NCBI GenBank assembly: GCA_951801675.1
Contig: CATONX010000002.1
Coordinates: 1 to 64,000 of the forward strand
DNA: 64,000 bases
Reading direction: 5' to 3'
Origin: an uncultured Eubacteriales bacterium
GTDB taxonomy: Bacteria > Bacillota > Clostridia > Oscillospirales > Acutalibacteraceae
Every line of letters begins with the position of its first letter. Position 1 is the stretch's first letter. Below the pieces are notes generated by a model. It had not been told where the DNA came from. It saw nothing but the letters and a program-made list of their open reading frames with translations, and did no database searches. The translations under genes and the position numbers were made by a program. Of this stretch, positions 29,080 to 39,171 are shown piece by piece.

Positions 29080-29505
29080 TTATAACAGGGCAAAATGAGC
29101 GCTTTCGAATACGGATTTCATTTCACACAGGCAGAAAGGGTGCCCGGCAGGGTCCAGCATTACTCTCCAGTCCTCTGAAAATTGTTTTTCTGCGACGGTT
29201 GCTCCACAATGGATCGCATGCAGAACGGCATCTTCCAGATGATTTACCGCAAAGTCCAAATGCGCCATTTGCTGCTGCGCTCCGGGCTCCTCCGGCCAGA
29301 CGGGCGGTTCATACGCCGGGTTGCGCTGAAAGGTGATGCCCGGATAAGCGCCCTGACCTGTTCCCGGAGCGCCTACGCACGCAAATTCCTCATTATAAAA
29401 CGGAATTTCCCAGTCGAGCAGATGGGCATAGAAGGTTGCCAACTGGTAGGGGTCTGTGCAATCCAAGGTGAAGGAGTACATTTTGATTTTTGGGTTCCTA
29501 TCCAT
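29080..29505 (-). CDS. VOC (glyoxalase/bleomycin resistance) superfamily protein
   Basis: YSFTLDCTDPYQLATFYAHLLDWEIPFYNEEFACVG..; DWRVMLDPAGHPFCLCE. Confidence 0.88.
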   Translation of the reverse strand: MDRNPKIKMYSFTLDCTDPYQLATFYAHLLDWEIPFYNEEFACVGAPGTGQGAYPGITFQRNPAYEPPVWPEEPGAQQQMAHLDFAVNHLEDAVLHAIHCGATVAEKQFSEDWRVMLDPAGHPFCLCEMKSVFESAHFALL

Positions 29506-29646
29506 TCTACTGTGACCTCCTTACAGCAATCCAATGCGATCCACGACGTTCGTACAATCTGTTTTTCCGTAAGAGGAAGCCAATCCCCTCGCTTGTCGAG
29601 AATCCCCTGCCCAAAAGACGGGGGACAGGGAAAGCGCCAACCCGGC

Positions 29647-30594
29647 TTATTTTTTCAAGAACTGCTCGACAAAATACTTGGGCCGCTGCTTGACCTCACT
29701 GTATATCCGACCGATGTATTCCCCAATAACTCCCAAGCACAGAAGCTGGATACCTCCCAACAGCCAGATGGATACCACGATGGCCGTCCAACCAGACACC
29801 GCCGCGCCACACAGCTTGCTGATGAGCGCGTAAAACAGGGCAATGATGCTGAAAAAGGCGATCAGAAAGCCCAGGGAGGAAATGATGCGGATGGGCTTGA
29901 TGGAAAAGGAAAGAATCCCGTCCGCCGCCAGCGACAGCATTTTGGAAAGCGGGTATTTGGACTTGCCGGCAAGCCGCTCATGCCGCTCGTAATAGACCAC
30001 TGCGCTTTTGTATCCGATCAAGGGGACGATTCCCCGCAAGAAGAGATTGACCTCCTTGTATTCCGACAGGGCTTCCAGCGCCCGGCGGGACATCAGCCGG
30101 TAATCCGCATGGTTGTAGAGCACCTCTACGCCCATCAAGTTTAAAAACTTGTAAAACAGCTGGGCAGACCCCCGTTTGAAGCGGGTATCGGTTTCCCGGC
30201 TTTTGCGCACGCCGTAGACGATGTCGCACCCGTCCTGGTAATTTTCTAGAAATTCGTCGAATACCTCGATGTCGTCCTGCAAATCCGCATCCAGGGAAAT
30301 CGCGCAGTCGCAAAGCTCCCGGGCCGCCATCAGCCCCGCCAGCAGGGCGTACTGATGGCCTCGGTTGCGGGAGAGTTTTAGTCCGCAAACATAGGGAGTG
30401 GACGCGTGCAGCCCGGCGATCAGCTCCCAGGTTTTATCCTTGCTGCCGTCGTCCACAAACAAAATCCGGCTTTCTTCACTGGCAAGCTCTTTTTCCATCA
30501 AACCTTCCAGCTTGGCAATCAGCCGTTTGGACGCTTCAGGCAGCACTTCTTCTTCGTTGTAACAGGGAACGACCAAGTAAACCACAGCCGCCAT
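29647..30594 (-). CDS. Family 2 glycosyltransferase (GtrB/CsbB-like, two C-terminal TMs)
   Basis: VPCYNEEEVLPEASKRLIAKL, ISLDADLQDDIEVFDEFL, GVRKSRETDTRFKRGSAQLFYKFLN. Confidence 0.93.
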   Translation of the reverse strand: MAAVVYLVVPCYNEEEVLPEASKRLIAKLEGLMEKELASEESRILFVDDGSKDKTWELIAGLHASTPYVCGLKLSRNRGHQYALLAGLMAARELCDCAISLDADLQDDIEVFDEFLENYQDGCDIVYGVRKSRETDTRFKRGSAQLFYKFLNLMGVEVLYNHADYRLMSRRALEALSEYKEVNLFLRGIVPLIGYKSAVVYYERHERLAGKSKYPLSKMLSLAADGILSFSIKPIRIISSLGFLIAFFSIIALFYALISKLCGAAVSGWTAIVVSIWLLGGIQLLCLGVIGEYIGRIYSEVKQRPKYFVEQFLKK

Positions 30595-30600
30595 GCCCGA

Positions 30601-33306
30601 TCACGCACCTTCCTTATCAGATGGGTTTTCTTTCTCTTCTTGGGGAGTGGCCGAATCCACGCCGGCACTGGCTTCAGGCGAGGCTCCCTTTTCCGGCAAA
30701 GCCTCGTTTTGGCTCTCCGGCTCTTCGTCTGAAGAAGGCGCATCCTCCGCCTGTGCGGCCAAGTCCACCAGTTCCTCTTCCAGGGAAGGGGACGGATCGT
30801 TTGGCTGCTCCTTGGCGCTGTCTTCCTCAATTTCCGGAAAGACGATGGAAACATCCTTGAGATAATAGTCGTACTGAATGCCATCGGCGCCTTCGCCGTT
30901 TACCGGTAGGTCGCTCAAATAATCGTCGGTCTCCTCGTCTTCCAGCTCGAGCAGGCGCCGGCGCTTGCGCCGGTCAAGAACGCCCATGCCGAAGAAGTAG
31001 AGAAGGAACACCACCACCGCGCCGCAGGTGACGGCAAGGCCGGGAATCAGGCCGGGAGTCATGTAATCAAACCGGATGGTGATGTTTTCCCCGGCCGGGC
31101 AGCGCACCGCCATAAAGCCGATGTTGGCCTTTTCGATCTGCACCGGTTTTCCGTTGACACTAGCCGTCCAGCCTTCCTCCCAGGGAACCGAGAAGAAGAC
31201 CAGGTTTTCTTTGTCCAGGTTGATGGTGGCGGTAAAGCCCCGGTTATCGTAGTCAAAGGTTTTGCAGGTGGTCTTGGCCCGGGCTGCGCAGTAGGTTTCC
31301 AGACCCGCGTCCGACATGGAGAGGGGAGAGGAAGCGTTATAATGGGTCAGAATGTCCTGGTTGCGGGCGACGCCGTCTTCTTCGAGCACCATAGTGGCAA
31401 GGAGTAGGCGCTGCTGGGCGGCGTCGGACCGGTTGGTAAACTCCTCCCGGGTGATATAACTGTCGTAGGTAAAGCCCATGGGGATATAATTGCGGTTTTC
31501 GTAAACGTAATACCCGTTTTCCTGATTGCGCAGGTCGTAATGGTAGTAGTCCTCGTCGTCGGGCCCCATTTCCTGGCGGTTAAACAGGTATTTCACCGAT
31601 AAAAAGCATCTTAGGTCGTAGTACCGTTTTTCCGGGCGGCTTCCCACGTCCCGGGTTACCCCTACCTCCGGGTAGAATTCCATGATGGAGGCGGGAACAA
31701 TGCTGTGGAAGGCCTGAATGGTGGGAATCTGCCAGAACATGGCCTGGTTGTCCATTCCCAGGTTCTTGCCGTCGAGCACGTCGATGCGGTAATTGTCCTC
31801 CCGGGGGATGGTGATGTCCTCTCCGCCGTTGAGGCTGTAGGGAATGATAAAGTCCCGGGAGTCGGCAAGATTCGTTTTCCCCAAAGAGAGCAGGTACACC
31901 GAGTAGATGACGGAGATGGCCACCACCGTGGCGGTCGCCGTGCGGCAGAAGCGTTTGGGATTCTTGCGAAAGCCGTGGACAATCAGCCCCAGAAGGACCA
32001 GGCTGACCACCGCGATGGCAACGTATACCCAGAACCGGTCGGGGTACTTCATCAAGCCGTAGGTCTGCTCCTCGCCCTTCTCCACCGAAGCGGGAAGAAA
32101 TCCGATGAGCAGGGCGATGGCGGCGGTAAACCCGGCGGTGATCTTGATGCCGGTGGAATAGTTTTTCAGGTTCTGCTCCATGGAAATGGCGGTGGCCAGC
32201 GCCATCATCAGCACCAGCATATAAAACCACCGGGCGTAATAGGAGCTGTTAAAGAGGAAGAAGGCACTGTTGAACAGCGGCACCAGCGCCATGATAAAGA
32301 GCGTGCCCAGAATGCGCTTGAGCCAGTGTCCCCGGTGGTAGGACATAAAGGTGAACACGCCGCACATGGAGAAGAGCGGCAGCCACGCCGCCACCGAGCC
32401 CCATTTTGCCTCCGATTCTGGGAAGAAGTTGGGGCGGGCGGGAATGTCCGGCGGGAAGAAGAAGGATTCGATGATAAGCCCGTACCGCTGCACCCAGCCG
32501 TAGAAAAGGGCGGAGAATCCGGTGAAATGCTGGTCGGTGCGGGGGTTGGAAAGCACCACCAGCACCGAAGGCAGCAGCAGCACCGCGCTGAGCGCCACGC
32601 CAAGCACCGCTTCGAACAGCAGCCAGAAGAACTTCTTTAGGTTGATGGACCAGTCCTTACTGGGCAGGCGCAGGAACCAATAGAGAATGACAAAGATCAC
32701 TTCGCCCGCGAAGAAGAAATAGTTGACAAAGCAGTTTAAGAACACGGCCAGGCAGAAAACGCCCCGCTTGCCGTTTTGCATGAATTCTTCCAGCCCGATG
32801 AGCAGGAGCGGGAAGAAGGCGATGGCCTCGTGAAAATGGTTAAAGAACACGTTATAAGTGGTAAAGCCGGAAAAGGCGTAGAGGAGCGCGCCGATGACGG
32901 CGTAATCCTTGTTGCGCACGAAGCGGGCGATGTAGGCGTAAGAGGTCAGGGCGGCCACCGCTGTTTTGAGGACCAGCAGCGGCGCCATCAGATAGGGGAC
33001 CACCTCGCTGGGGAAGGGAAGGGTCAGCCAAAAGAAGGGGCTGCCCAGGTTATAGAAGCTGTAGGAGCCGATGAAGTTGGCCCCCAGGTCGGTGGTGGAG
33101 CTCCAGAAAATGTTCCCTTCCCGGATGGCGTCGTGGGTCATCTGGTAGAAGGGGATTTGCTGAACGTTAAAGTCCCCGTAGTAAATGAAATACCCCTGGT
33201 CGATGAGAACAAACGGCAGAAAAATCACGGCCGCCGTCCCCAGTGCAATCAGAAAGACCCGCAGGTACCGGTTTGGCTCTTTGACAAGAGGGGAACCCTG
33301 CTGCAT
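30601..33306 (-). CDS. YfhO family membrane glycosyltransferase-like protein with acidic C-terminal tail
   Basis: MQQGSPLVKEPNRYLRVFLIALG..; many TMs; C-terminal EDEETDDYLSDLP...EEELVDLAAQAEDAPSSDEEPESQNE. Confidence 0.88.
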   Translation of the reverse strand: MQQGSPLVKEPNRYLRVFLIALGTAAVIFLPFVLIDQGYFIYYGDFNVQQIPFYQMTHDAIREGNIFWSSTTDLGANFIGSYSFYNLGSPFFWLTLPFPSEVVPYLMAPLLVLKTAVAALTSYAYIARFVRNKDYAVIGALLYAFSGFTTYNVFFNHFHEAIAFFPLLLIGLEEFMQNGKRGVFCLAVFLNCFVNYFFFAGEVIFVILYWFLRLPSKDWSINLKKFFWLLFEAVLGVALSAVLLLPSVLVVLSNPRTDQHFTGFSALFYGWVQRYGLIIESFFFPPDIPARPNFFPESEAKWGSVAAWLPLFSMCGVFTFMSYHRGHWLKRILGTLFIMALVPLFNSAFFLFNSSYYARWFYMLVLMMALATAISMEQNLKNYSTGIKITAGFTAAIALLIGFLPASVEKGEEQTYGLMKYPDRFWVYVAIAVVSLVLLGLIVHGFRKNPKRFCRTATATVVAISVIYSVYLLSLGKTNLADSRDFIIPYSLNGGEDITIPREDNYRIDVLDGKNLGMDNQAMFWQIPTIQAFHSIVPASIMEFYPEVGVTRDVGSRPEKRYYDLRCFLSVKYLFNRQEMGPDDEDYYHYDLRNQENGYYVYENRNYIPMGFTYDSYITREEFTNRSDAAQQRLLLATMVLEEDGVARNQDILTHYNASSPLSMSDAGLETYCAARAKTTCKTFDYDNRGFTATINLDKENLVFFSVPWEEGWTASVNGKPVQIEKANIGFMAVRCPAGENITIRFDYMTPGLIPGLAVTCGAVVVFLLYFFGMGVLDRRKRRRLLELEDEETDDYLSDLPVNGEGADGIQYDYYLKDVSIVFPEIEEDSAKEQPNDPSPSLEEELVDLAAQAEDAPSSDEEPESQNEALPEKGASPEASAGVDSATPQEEKENPSDKEGA

Positions 33307-33587
33307 GGTGGTTGACCTCCCTATCCGAACAAAATTTTCCGCAAAATCAGGCGGTATCTGGATAAGAATTGGCAATTTGCCTAAAATTCTTGGTACGATT
33401 GTCCCTATTATACCATGACACACGAAACCCGGCAATTCTTTTTAGCCGGGCAGCAGCAGAAAGACCCGGATCCGTTTGCTTTTTTCGCAGGGATGTGGTA
33501 AAGTGGTGCCGAAAATCCTATGGACCAGGATACCAGAGCGCGGCTGAAAAACCTGCCGAAATGGGCACAGAGAGAGGGAAAAGGCGG

Positions 33588-34130
33588 ATGGACGAACAAG
33601 GGCTTTGCAAAAAGGCGATGGAGCTGGGCGCCACCGGCGCAGGCGTTGTTTCCTTGGCGGACGTAACGCCGGACCCGCAGTTTCGCGACCTGTGCGCTCT
33701 CAACTACTGCGGCCGGTACGGCAAAAGCTGGACCTGCCCGCCTGGCTGCGGTTCTTTGGACCAGTGTGCCGCGCGCCTGCGGGAGTATGCCCGGGCGGTG
33801 GTAGTGCAGCTCATCCACCCGCTGGAGGACAGCCTAGATGTAGACGGCATGAATGAGGGCCAGCAGGCTTTCGATGGGCTGATGCAGCGCATGCAAAAGC
33901 TCGCGGAGAAGGAATGCCCCGGCGCGCTGCTGCTGGGAGCGGGATCGTGTACTTTGTGCAAGACCTGCACCTATCCCCATTCTCCCTGCCGGTATCCGCA
34001 GCTTGCCATTCCTTCGGTGGAAAGCTACGGCCTGGACGTGCAGGCGCTGACCGCACAAGCGGGGCTGCCCTGTTCCTGGAGTGAGCCGAAGGTGTACTTC
34101 TGCGGCCTGATTTGCCTCAGGGAGGAGTAG
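33588..34130 (+). CDS. DUF2284 domain-containing Cys-rich metal-binding protein
   Basis: CALNYCGRYGKSWTCPPGCGSLDQC..., CTLCKTCTYPHSPCRYPQLAIPSVESYGLDV. Confidence 0.85.
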   Translation: MDEQGLCKKAMELGATGAGVVSLADVTPDPQFRDLCALNYCGRYGKSWTCPPGCGSLDQCAARLREYARAVVVQLIHPLEDSLDVDGMNEGQQAFDGLMQRMQKLAEKECPGALLLGAGSCTLCKTCTYPHSPCRYPQLAIPSVESYGLDVQALTAQAGLPCSWSEPKVYFCGLICLREE

Positions 34131-34307
34131 GTGGGCAGAAAAGAGCGGCGGGAAGCAGCTTTGGCGCGCTCGTATGGCCATAGGGACGCAGTGGCACAAG
34201 GACGAAAGAGAAAAAATCGGAAACTTTTTTGAAAAAAAGGCTTGCAATTTGGAAAAGCCTGTGGTATATTAATATGCGTCGCCTCTGATAAGAGAAACGA
34301 CACATCG

Positions 34308-34424
<117 letters not shown>

Positions 34425-34429
34425 CAATA

Positions 34430-34461
34430 AAAAGCCTCATCCGAAAGGATGAGGCTTTTTT
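34430..34461 (+). terminator. Terminator of 5S rRNA
   Basis: aaaaagcctcatccgaaaggatgaggctttttt. Confidence 0.88.
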
Positions 34462-34894
34462 CGTCTTTCGTAAAAGAAGTTCCGGCTTTGGCAGTGGTTC
34501 GAGAAAAACGTTCGCTTTGACCGAAAAAAGGATTCAAGCGAAACAGACAGCCAAGAAAAGAGCAGAGAAATGAATCCCTCATCCCTCCGCAGGCCGTTGC
34601 AACGGCGGCAGGCGCACCATGCAAAAGAATGAAAGGCCGGCTGCGCTGATGGTGATGATCGTCCGGCAAAAATGCGTGCCTGTGTAGGGCGAAGCGTTTG
34701 CGACCCGGCGTGGAATGAAAGGGGACGGCGGGCTTTTGTGCCCGCGAAGCCGCAAGGATGTTCGCAAAGCCGCGCGCAGAGAGGGACAGAGAAGAATCCG
34801 GAACGATACGGGCGGTATCTGGCCCTAGATCGAAGAAATCCCCTGGTACGCAGAAGAAAACCGGGTATCCTAGAAAAGACAGGAGGAGAGGACT

Positions 34895-35893
34895 ATGAAG
34901 CAAATAGCCGTGTTATTTACCGGCGGCACCATCGGCAGCCGTCGTTTGGACGAACACCGGGTCAACTTAGGAACCGCGCCCTATACCTTATTAACCCAAT
35001 ATGAGGAGGAGTGCCCCCAAAGCGGCGTTACCTTCCTGACCGGCGAGCCATTGCACCTGCTCAGCGAGAACATGCACCCACAGCACTGGGTCGCCATGGA
35101 CAGAGCGGTGCGCGCCCTGCCTCTGGATACCCTGTCCGGAGTGGTCCTGACCCACGGGACCGATACGCTGGCCTATTCGGCGGCAGCGCTGTCCCTCTTG
35201 TTAAGCGACCTGTCCATCCCGGTGCTGCTGGTGTCCAGCCATTATCCGCTGGAGGATGCGCGGCAAAACGGCCGGCAGAATTTCCGCGCCGCCGTGGATT
35301 TTATCAAGCAGGCCGGGGTTCCCGGGGTGTACGCCCCCATCTGCCAGCAGGGGGAAACCGCCTACTACGAGGGCGGCACATTGCTCCAGGCCCAGGGGCT
35401 CACCCATGTCTTTCGCAGTGTGGACGGTCCTTTCGGCAGATGGGAGGAAGGCACGGTCCGGCTTACCCGGACCGCAAAAGCGCCCCAAACTCCGGTTTTC
35501 GGCCCAAACCCCAAAGCGAGCGGGGAGATTCTGACCATCCTGCCCCATCCGGGGCTTGACTACCGCCACTTCGACCTTGAGAACCATCCGCCCAAGGCCG
35601 TGCTCCACCTGCTCTATCATTCCGCCACCGCCTGTTTGGACGGGGCGCGCGGCGGGCAATGCGATTCGGCCGTGTTTATCCGGGCCTGCGTAAGTAGGGG
35701 CATTGACGTGTACCTGGCCCCCATCGGCAAAGACGGCGGAGTCTACCCCTCCACCAGCGCCCTTGAACAAGCCGGCGCCATACCGCTGCCGGGCCTAACC
35801 GAAGAAGCGGCCTTCGCCCGTCTTTCTCTTGCCTACGGCACCTTTGAAAAGGACCGAAAAGCCGCCCGGCAGGCCGTTCTTTCCATCCAGTAA
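34895..35893 (+). CDS. Asparaginase family protein
   Basis: KQIAVLFTGGTIGSR..., GVVLTHGTDTLAYSAAALSLLL. Confidence 0.9.
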   Translation: MKQIAVLFTGGTIGSRRLDEHRVNLGTAPYTLLTQYEEECPQSGVTFLTGEPLHLLSENMHPQHWVAMDRAVRALPLDTLSGVVLTHGTDTLAYSAAALSLLLSDLSIPVLLVSSHYPLEDARQNGRQNFRAAVDFIKQAGVPGVYAPICQQGETAYYEGGTLLQAQGLTHVFRSVDGPFGRWEEGTVRLTRTAKAPQTPVFGPNPKASGEILTILPHPGLDYRHFDLENHPPKAVLHLLYHSATACLDGARGGQCDSAVFIRACVSRGIDVYLAPIGKDGGVYPSTSALEQAGAIPLPGLTEEAAFARLSLAYGTFEKDRKAARQAVLSIQ

Positions 35894-36086
35894 AAGCGGG
35901 AAAACCGCCCCCAAATCCACATGCACATTTCCAAGAAGCCCTCCGTATGATGTAGTACAACACATATGGAGGGCTTTTGCTGTGCAAAGGCGCGATTTCC
36001 CCGCTTTGTCCCGGGCCGCGAGGCCGCCGGGAAGCGGCTCCTGTGGGTTGGACTTTTCCGATCATTGGAGGTGTCAATCCATTACG

Positions 36087-36980
36087 ATGCATAACCATAT
36101 AACCGAATCCTGCGCGGTCGTGGGCGGCGACATGCGCATTGCCAAAGCGGCGGGCCTGCTCGCAGAGAGCGGATTTGAGGTAAAGGTGTTTGGACTGGAC
36201 AACGGCATCGAGCTGGGCAGCGCCATCAAGCGTGCCAGCAACCTGGAGGAAGCGGTGGTGGAAAGCCGGTTCGTCCTGCTGCCCATCCCGCTGAGCCAGG
36301 ATTCCCTTACCATTACAGCCCCTCTGTCCTGCCAGCCGGTTTACTTACACGAACTCTTTTCCGCCGCCAGCCCCGGCCAGCTCCTGCTGGGCGGTATGGT
36401 GACCCCCACCCAGGCTCAGAAGGCCCGGGAGAAGGGGCTCAAACTCATTGATTACTATAAGCGCGAAGAGCTCATCGTGCGAAACGCCATCCCCACCGCC
36501 GAGGGCGCCATACAGATTGCCATGGCGGAAACCACCGTCACCCTTCACGGGGCCAGATGCCTGCTCACCGGCTTCGGCCGGGTGTCGAGAGTGCTGGCGG
36601 CGAAGCTTTCTGCGCTGGGCGCTAAGGTAACGGTGGCTTCCCGACGGGTGAGCGACTCCGCCTGGTGCGACGTGTACGGCTACCGGCATGTGAACATCGC
36701 CTATCTGGCCGATGCGGCGGCCAAGGCAGATGTGGTCTTTAATTCCGTCCCGGCGATGATGTTCGACCGGCCCGTGCTCAAGAAGATGAAGCGGGACACG
36801 GTCATCGTGGACTTAGCGTCCAAACCGGGCGGCGTGGATTATCCCGCAGCGGAGGAACTGGGAATCAAGAGCATTCTGGCTTTGTCTCTGCCCGGCAAAG
36901 TCGCTCCCGCCACAGCGGGAGCCATCATCAAGGATGCGGTGATGAATATTTTGGAGGAGGAGACACCATGTCAAAGCTGA
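36087..36980 (+). CDS. dpaA: Dipicolinate synthase subunit A
   Basis: CAVVGGDMRIAKAAGLLAESGFEVKVFGLDN..., CLLTGFGRVSRVLAAKLSALGAKVTVASR. Confidence 0.9.
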   Translation: MHNHITESCAVVGGDMRIAKAAGLLAESGFEVKVFGLDNGIELGSAIKRASNLEEAVVESRFVLLPIPLSQDSLTITAPLSCQPVYLHELFSAASPGQLLLGGMVTPTQAQKAREKGLKLIDYYKREELIVRNAIPTAEGAIQIAMAETTVTLHGARCLLTGFGRVSRVLAAKLSALGAKVTVASRRVSDSAWCDVYGYRHVNIAYLADAAAKADVVFNSVPAMMFDRPVLKKMKRDTVIVDLASKPGGVDYPAAEELGIKSILALSLPGKVAPATAGAIIKDAVMNILEEETPCQS

Positions 36981-37552
36981 AAGTAGGCTTTGCGATGTGC
37001 GGTTCGTTCTGTACGTTCGCCAAAGTCATCCCACAAATGCAGGTGCTGGTGGACGCGGGCTATGAGGTGGTGCCGGTCATGTCCCCCGTGTCCTATTCCA
37101 CCGACACCCGCTTTGGCAAGGCCGAGGACTTCCGCGGCCAAATCGAGGCTATCTGCCAGAACCCCATTGTCCATACCATCCCCCAGGCGGAGCCCTTCGG
37201 CCCGAAAAAGATGGTGGACGCCATGATCGTGGCCCCCTGCACCGGCAATACCCTGGGCAAGCTGGCAAACGGCATCACCGATACGCCGGTGACACTGGCG
37301 GTCAAGTCCACCCTGCGAAACGAGCGGCCGATTCTGATTGCCGTTTCCACCAACGACGCCCTGTCCGGGTCGGCGGCCAACATTGGGACGCTGCTAAACC
37401 GCAAGCATTTCTATTTTGTCCCCATGCGGCAGGACGATTTTGTCAAGAAGCCCACCTCGATTGTGGCGGACTTTACCCAGATTCTTCCCGCCTTCGAGCA
37501 GGCCCTTCTGGGCAAGCAGATTCAGCCTATTCTGGTGCGGGGCGACGCATAA
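36968..37552 (+). CDS. dpaB: Dipicolinate synthase subunit B (flavoprotein)
   Basis: MSKLKVGFAMCGSFCTFAKVIPQMQVLVDAGYEVVPVMSP..., APCTGNTLGKLANGITDTPVTLAVKSTLRN. Confidence 0.93.
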   Translation: MSKLKVGFAMCGSFCTFAKVIPQMQVLVDAGYEVVPVMSPVSYSTDTRFGKAEDFRGQIEAICQNPIVHTIPQAEPFGPKKMVDAMIVAPCTGNTLGKLANGITDTPVTLAVKSTLRNERPILIAVSTNDALSGSAANIGTLLNRKHFYFVPMRQDDFVKKPTSIVADFTQILPAFEQALLGKQIQPILVRGDA

Positions 37553-37560
37553 GGAGAACG

Positions 37561-37595
37561 CAAAAGGCCCTCCGGTTTTCGCCGGAGGGCCTTTT
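37561..37595 (+). terminator. Rho-independent terminator after dpaB
   Basis: caaaaggccctccggttttcgccggagggccttttg. Confidence 0.88.
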
Positions 37596-37732
37596 GATAT
37601 ATTACGGTTGGAATCTTGATGAGCCTGAGAACAGAAAATACTGCTTACGTAGGAACTAACATCAGTATTACTGATATGGGTGGGTTCCTGTTTTTATAAT
37701 TTTTCGTTATAGTTAAGACGAGGTGATAGCGA

Positions 37733-37945
37733 ATGACGTATCGATTACTTGAAGCAAGGAAAGAGGCGGGATTCAGCCAGGAAGAGGTGGCAAAGGCCAT
37801 CGGCGTAACGTTGCGGACCTATCGGCGCTATGAGGAAAAAGGAGCCAATTCCATGCGGCTGCCTGTGCTCGTGAAGCTTGTGGATTTGTATGGATGCACG
37901 GTGGATTGGATGACCGGACGCACCGAGAAGCGAGAGCTTCGATGA
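37733..37945 (+). CDS. XRE-family HTH regulator (70 aa)
   Basis: LLEARKEAGFSQEEVAKAIGVTLRTYRRYEEKGANSMRLPVLVKLVDLYGCTVDWMTGRT. Confidence 0.9.
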   Translation: MTYRLLEARKEAGFSQEEVAKAIGVTLRTYRRYEEKGANSMRLPVLVKLVDLYGCTVDWMTGRTEKRELR

Positions 37946-37955
37946 CTCCCAGGCT

Positions 37956-38289
37956 GCCCCTTTCTTTTGCTCCGCCAAAAGAAAGAGGCGAAAGAAAAGG
38001 CGGTTCAAGGGGGAAAAAGACGCTAGGAACGGGGACACAAATTTTTCCCCCTTGAAAATCCCCCTCTTATCGGAGGAGGGCAGGGGGAAGAAAACAAGAT
38101 TTGGTGAAATAGAATCACCAATCCCAGATGACGAGTAGAGAAGGCGGTGAATTCTTTTCACCAGCCCAGCCGAGCGGACAGAGGGATTCTTAAGGGAGAA
38201 AAACCTTTTCCCCGAACTTTACGCCGTTTTTCTCCCTTAAGTCGCCCTTTCTTTGGTTCGTTTCTTTCGGCGACGCGAAAGAAATGAAC
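37956..38289. repeat. MITE/BIME-like composite hairpin element with ~63-bp terminal inverted repeats
   Basis: 37956-38018 versus reverse complement of 38227-38289: about 46/63 identical by ungapped hand alignment; nested hairpins at both ends. Confidence 0.75.
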
Positions 38290-38437
38290 ACGATGTCAGG
38301 TAGAAACCGGACGGAAGGGACCGACGATCCAGCGTCGTCGAAGAATAACACAGCGATTCCCCAATTCCCGCCTTTTCGCATTGCGTCCGGGCCTCATCGG
38401 TGCTATCATGGCAGTAGAACCGAAGGGAGGAATCGGT

Positions 38438-39160
38438 ATGACCGAACTCGACCAATTGCACGCGCTCCTTGAACAGAGCGACAACATTGTGTTCTTTGGC
38501 GGCGCGGGTGTCTCCACCGAAAGCGGAATCCCGGATTTTCGCAGCGTGGACGGGCTTTATCACACCCATTACCGTTACCCGCCGGAGACCATCCTGAGCC
38601 ATCGCTTTTTTGAAGCCCATCCCGACGAGTTTTACACCTTCTATCGGGACAAGATGCTCTGCCTGGACGCCCAGCCCAATTCTGCCCACAAGGCGCTGGC
38701 CGCGCTGGAGCAGACGGGCAGGCTCAAAGCGGTCATCACGCAGAACATCGACGGCCTTCACCAGAAGGCGGGAAGCCGGAAGGTGCTCGAGCTGCACGGT
38801 TCCATCTACCGAAACTATTGCACCCGCTGCCATGCCTTTTACCCGCCCGAGACGGTCCGGGACAGCGCGGGCGTGCCCATCTGCTCCTGCGGCGGGATCA
38901 TCAAGCCGGACGTGGTGCTTTACGAGGAATGCCTCAACGAAGGGGTTCTGGAGGAAGCGGTGTGGTACATTTCCCGGGCAGACGTGCTGCTGGTGGGCGG
39001 AACTTCGCTGGCCGTCTACCCGGCGGCGGGGCTTTTGCAGTATTATTCCGGCAAGCACCTAGTTCTCATCAACAAATCCCAAACCCCGGCAGACGACAAT
39101 GCCGACCTGCTGCTTCACGAAAGCATCGGCAAGGCGCTTGCGCCGTTTTGCGGCGAATAG
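38438..39160 (+). CDS. Sir2-family NAD-dependent protein deacylase
   Basis: VFFGGAGVSTESGIPDFRS, TQNIDGLHQKAGSRKVLELHGS, CTRC..CSCGG zinc cysteines. Confidence 0.95.
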   Translation: MTELDQLHALLEQSDNIVFFGGAGVSTESGIPDFRSVDGLYHTHYRYPPETILSHRFFEAHPDEFYTFYRDKMLCLDAQPNSAHKALAALEQTGRLKAVITQNIDGLHQKAGSRKVLELHGSIYRNYCTRCHAFYPPETVRDSAGVPICSCGGIIKPDVVLYEECLNEGVLEEAVWYISRADVLLVGGTSLAVYPAAGLLQYYSGKHLVLINKSQTPADDNADLLLHESIGKALAPFCGE

Positions 39161-39171
39161 GAGGAAGAACC

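Noticed and set aside
31705-32640. 311-aa plus-strand ORF inside the YfhO gene
   Set aside because: His/Gln/Asp-rich low-complexity antisense translation; YfhO frame on the minus strand is clearly coding.
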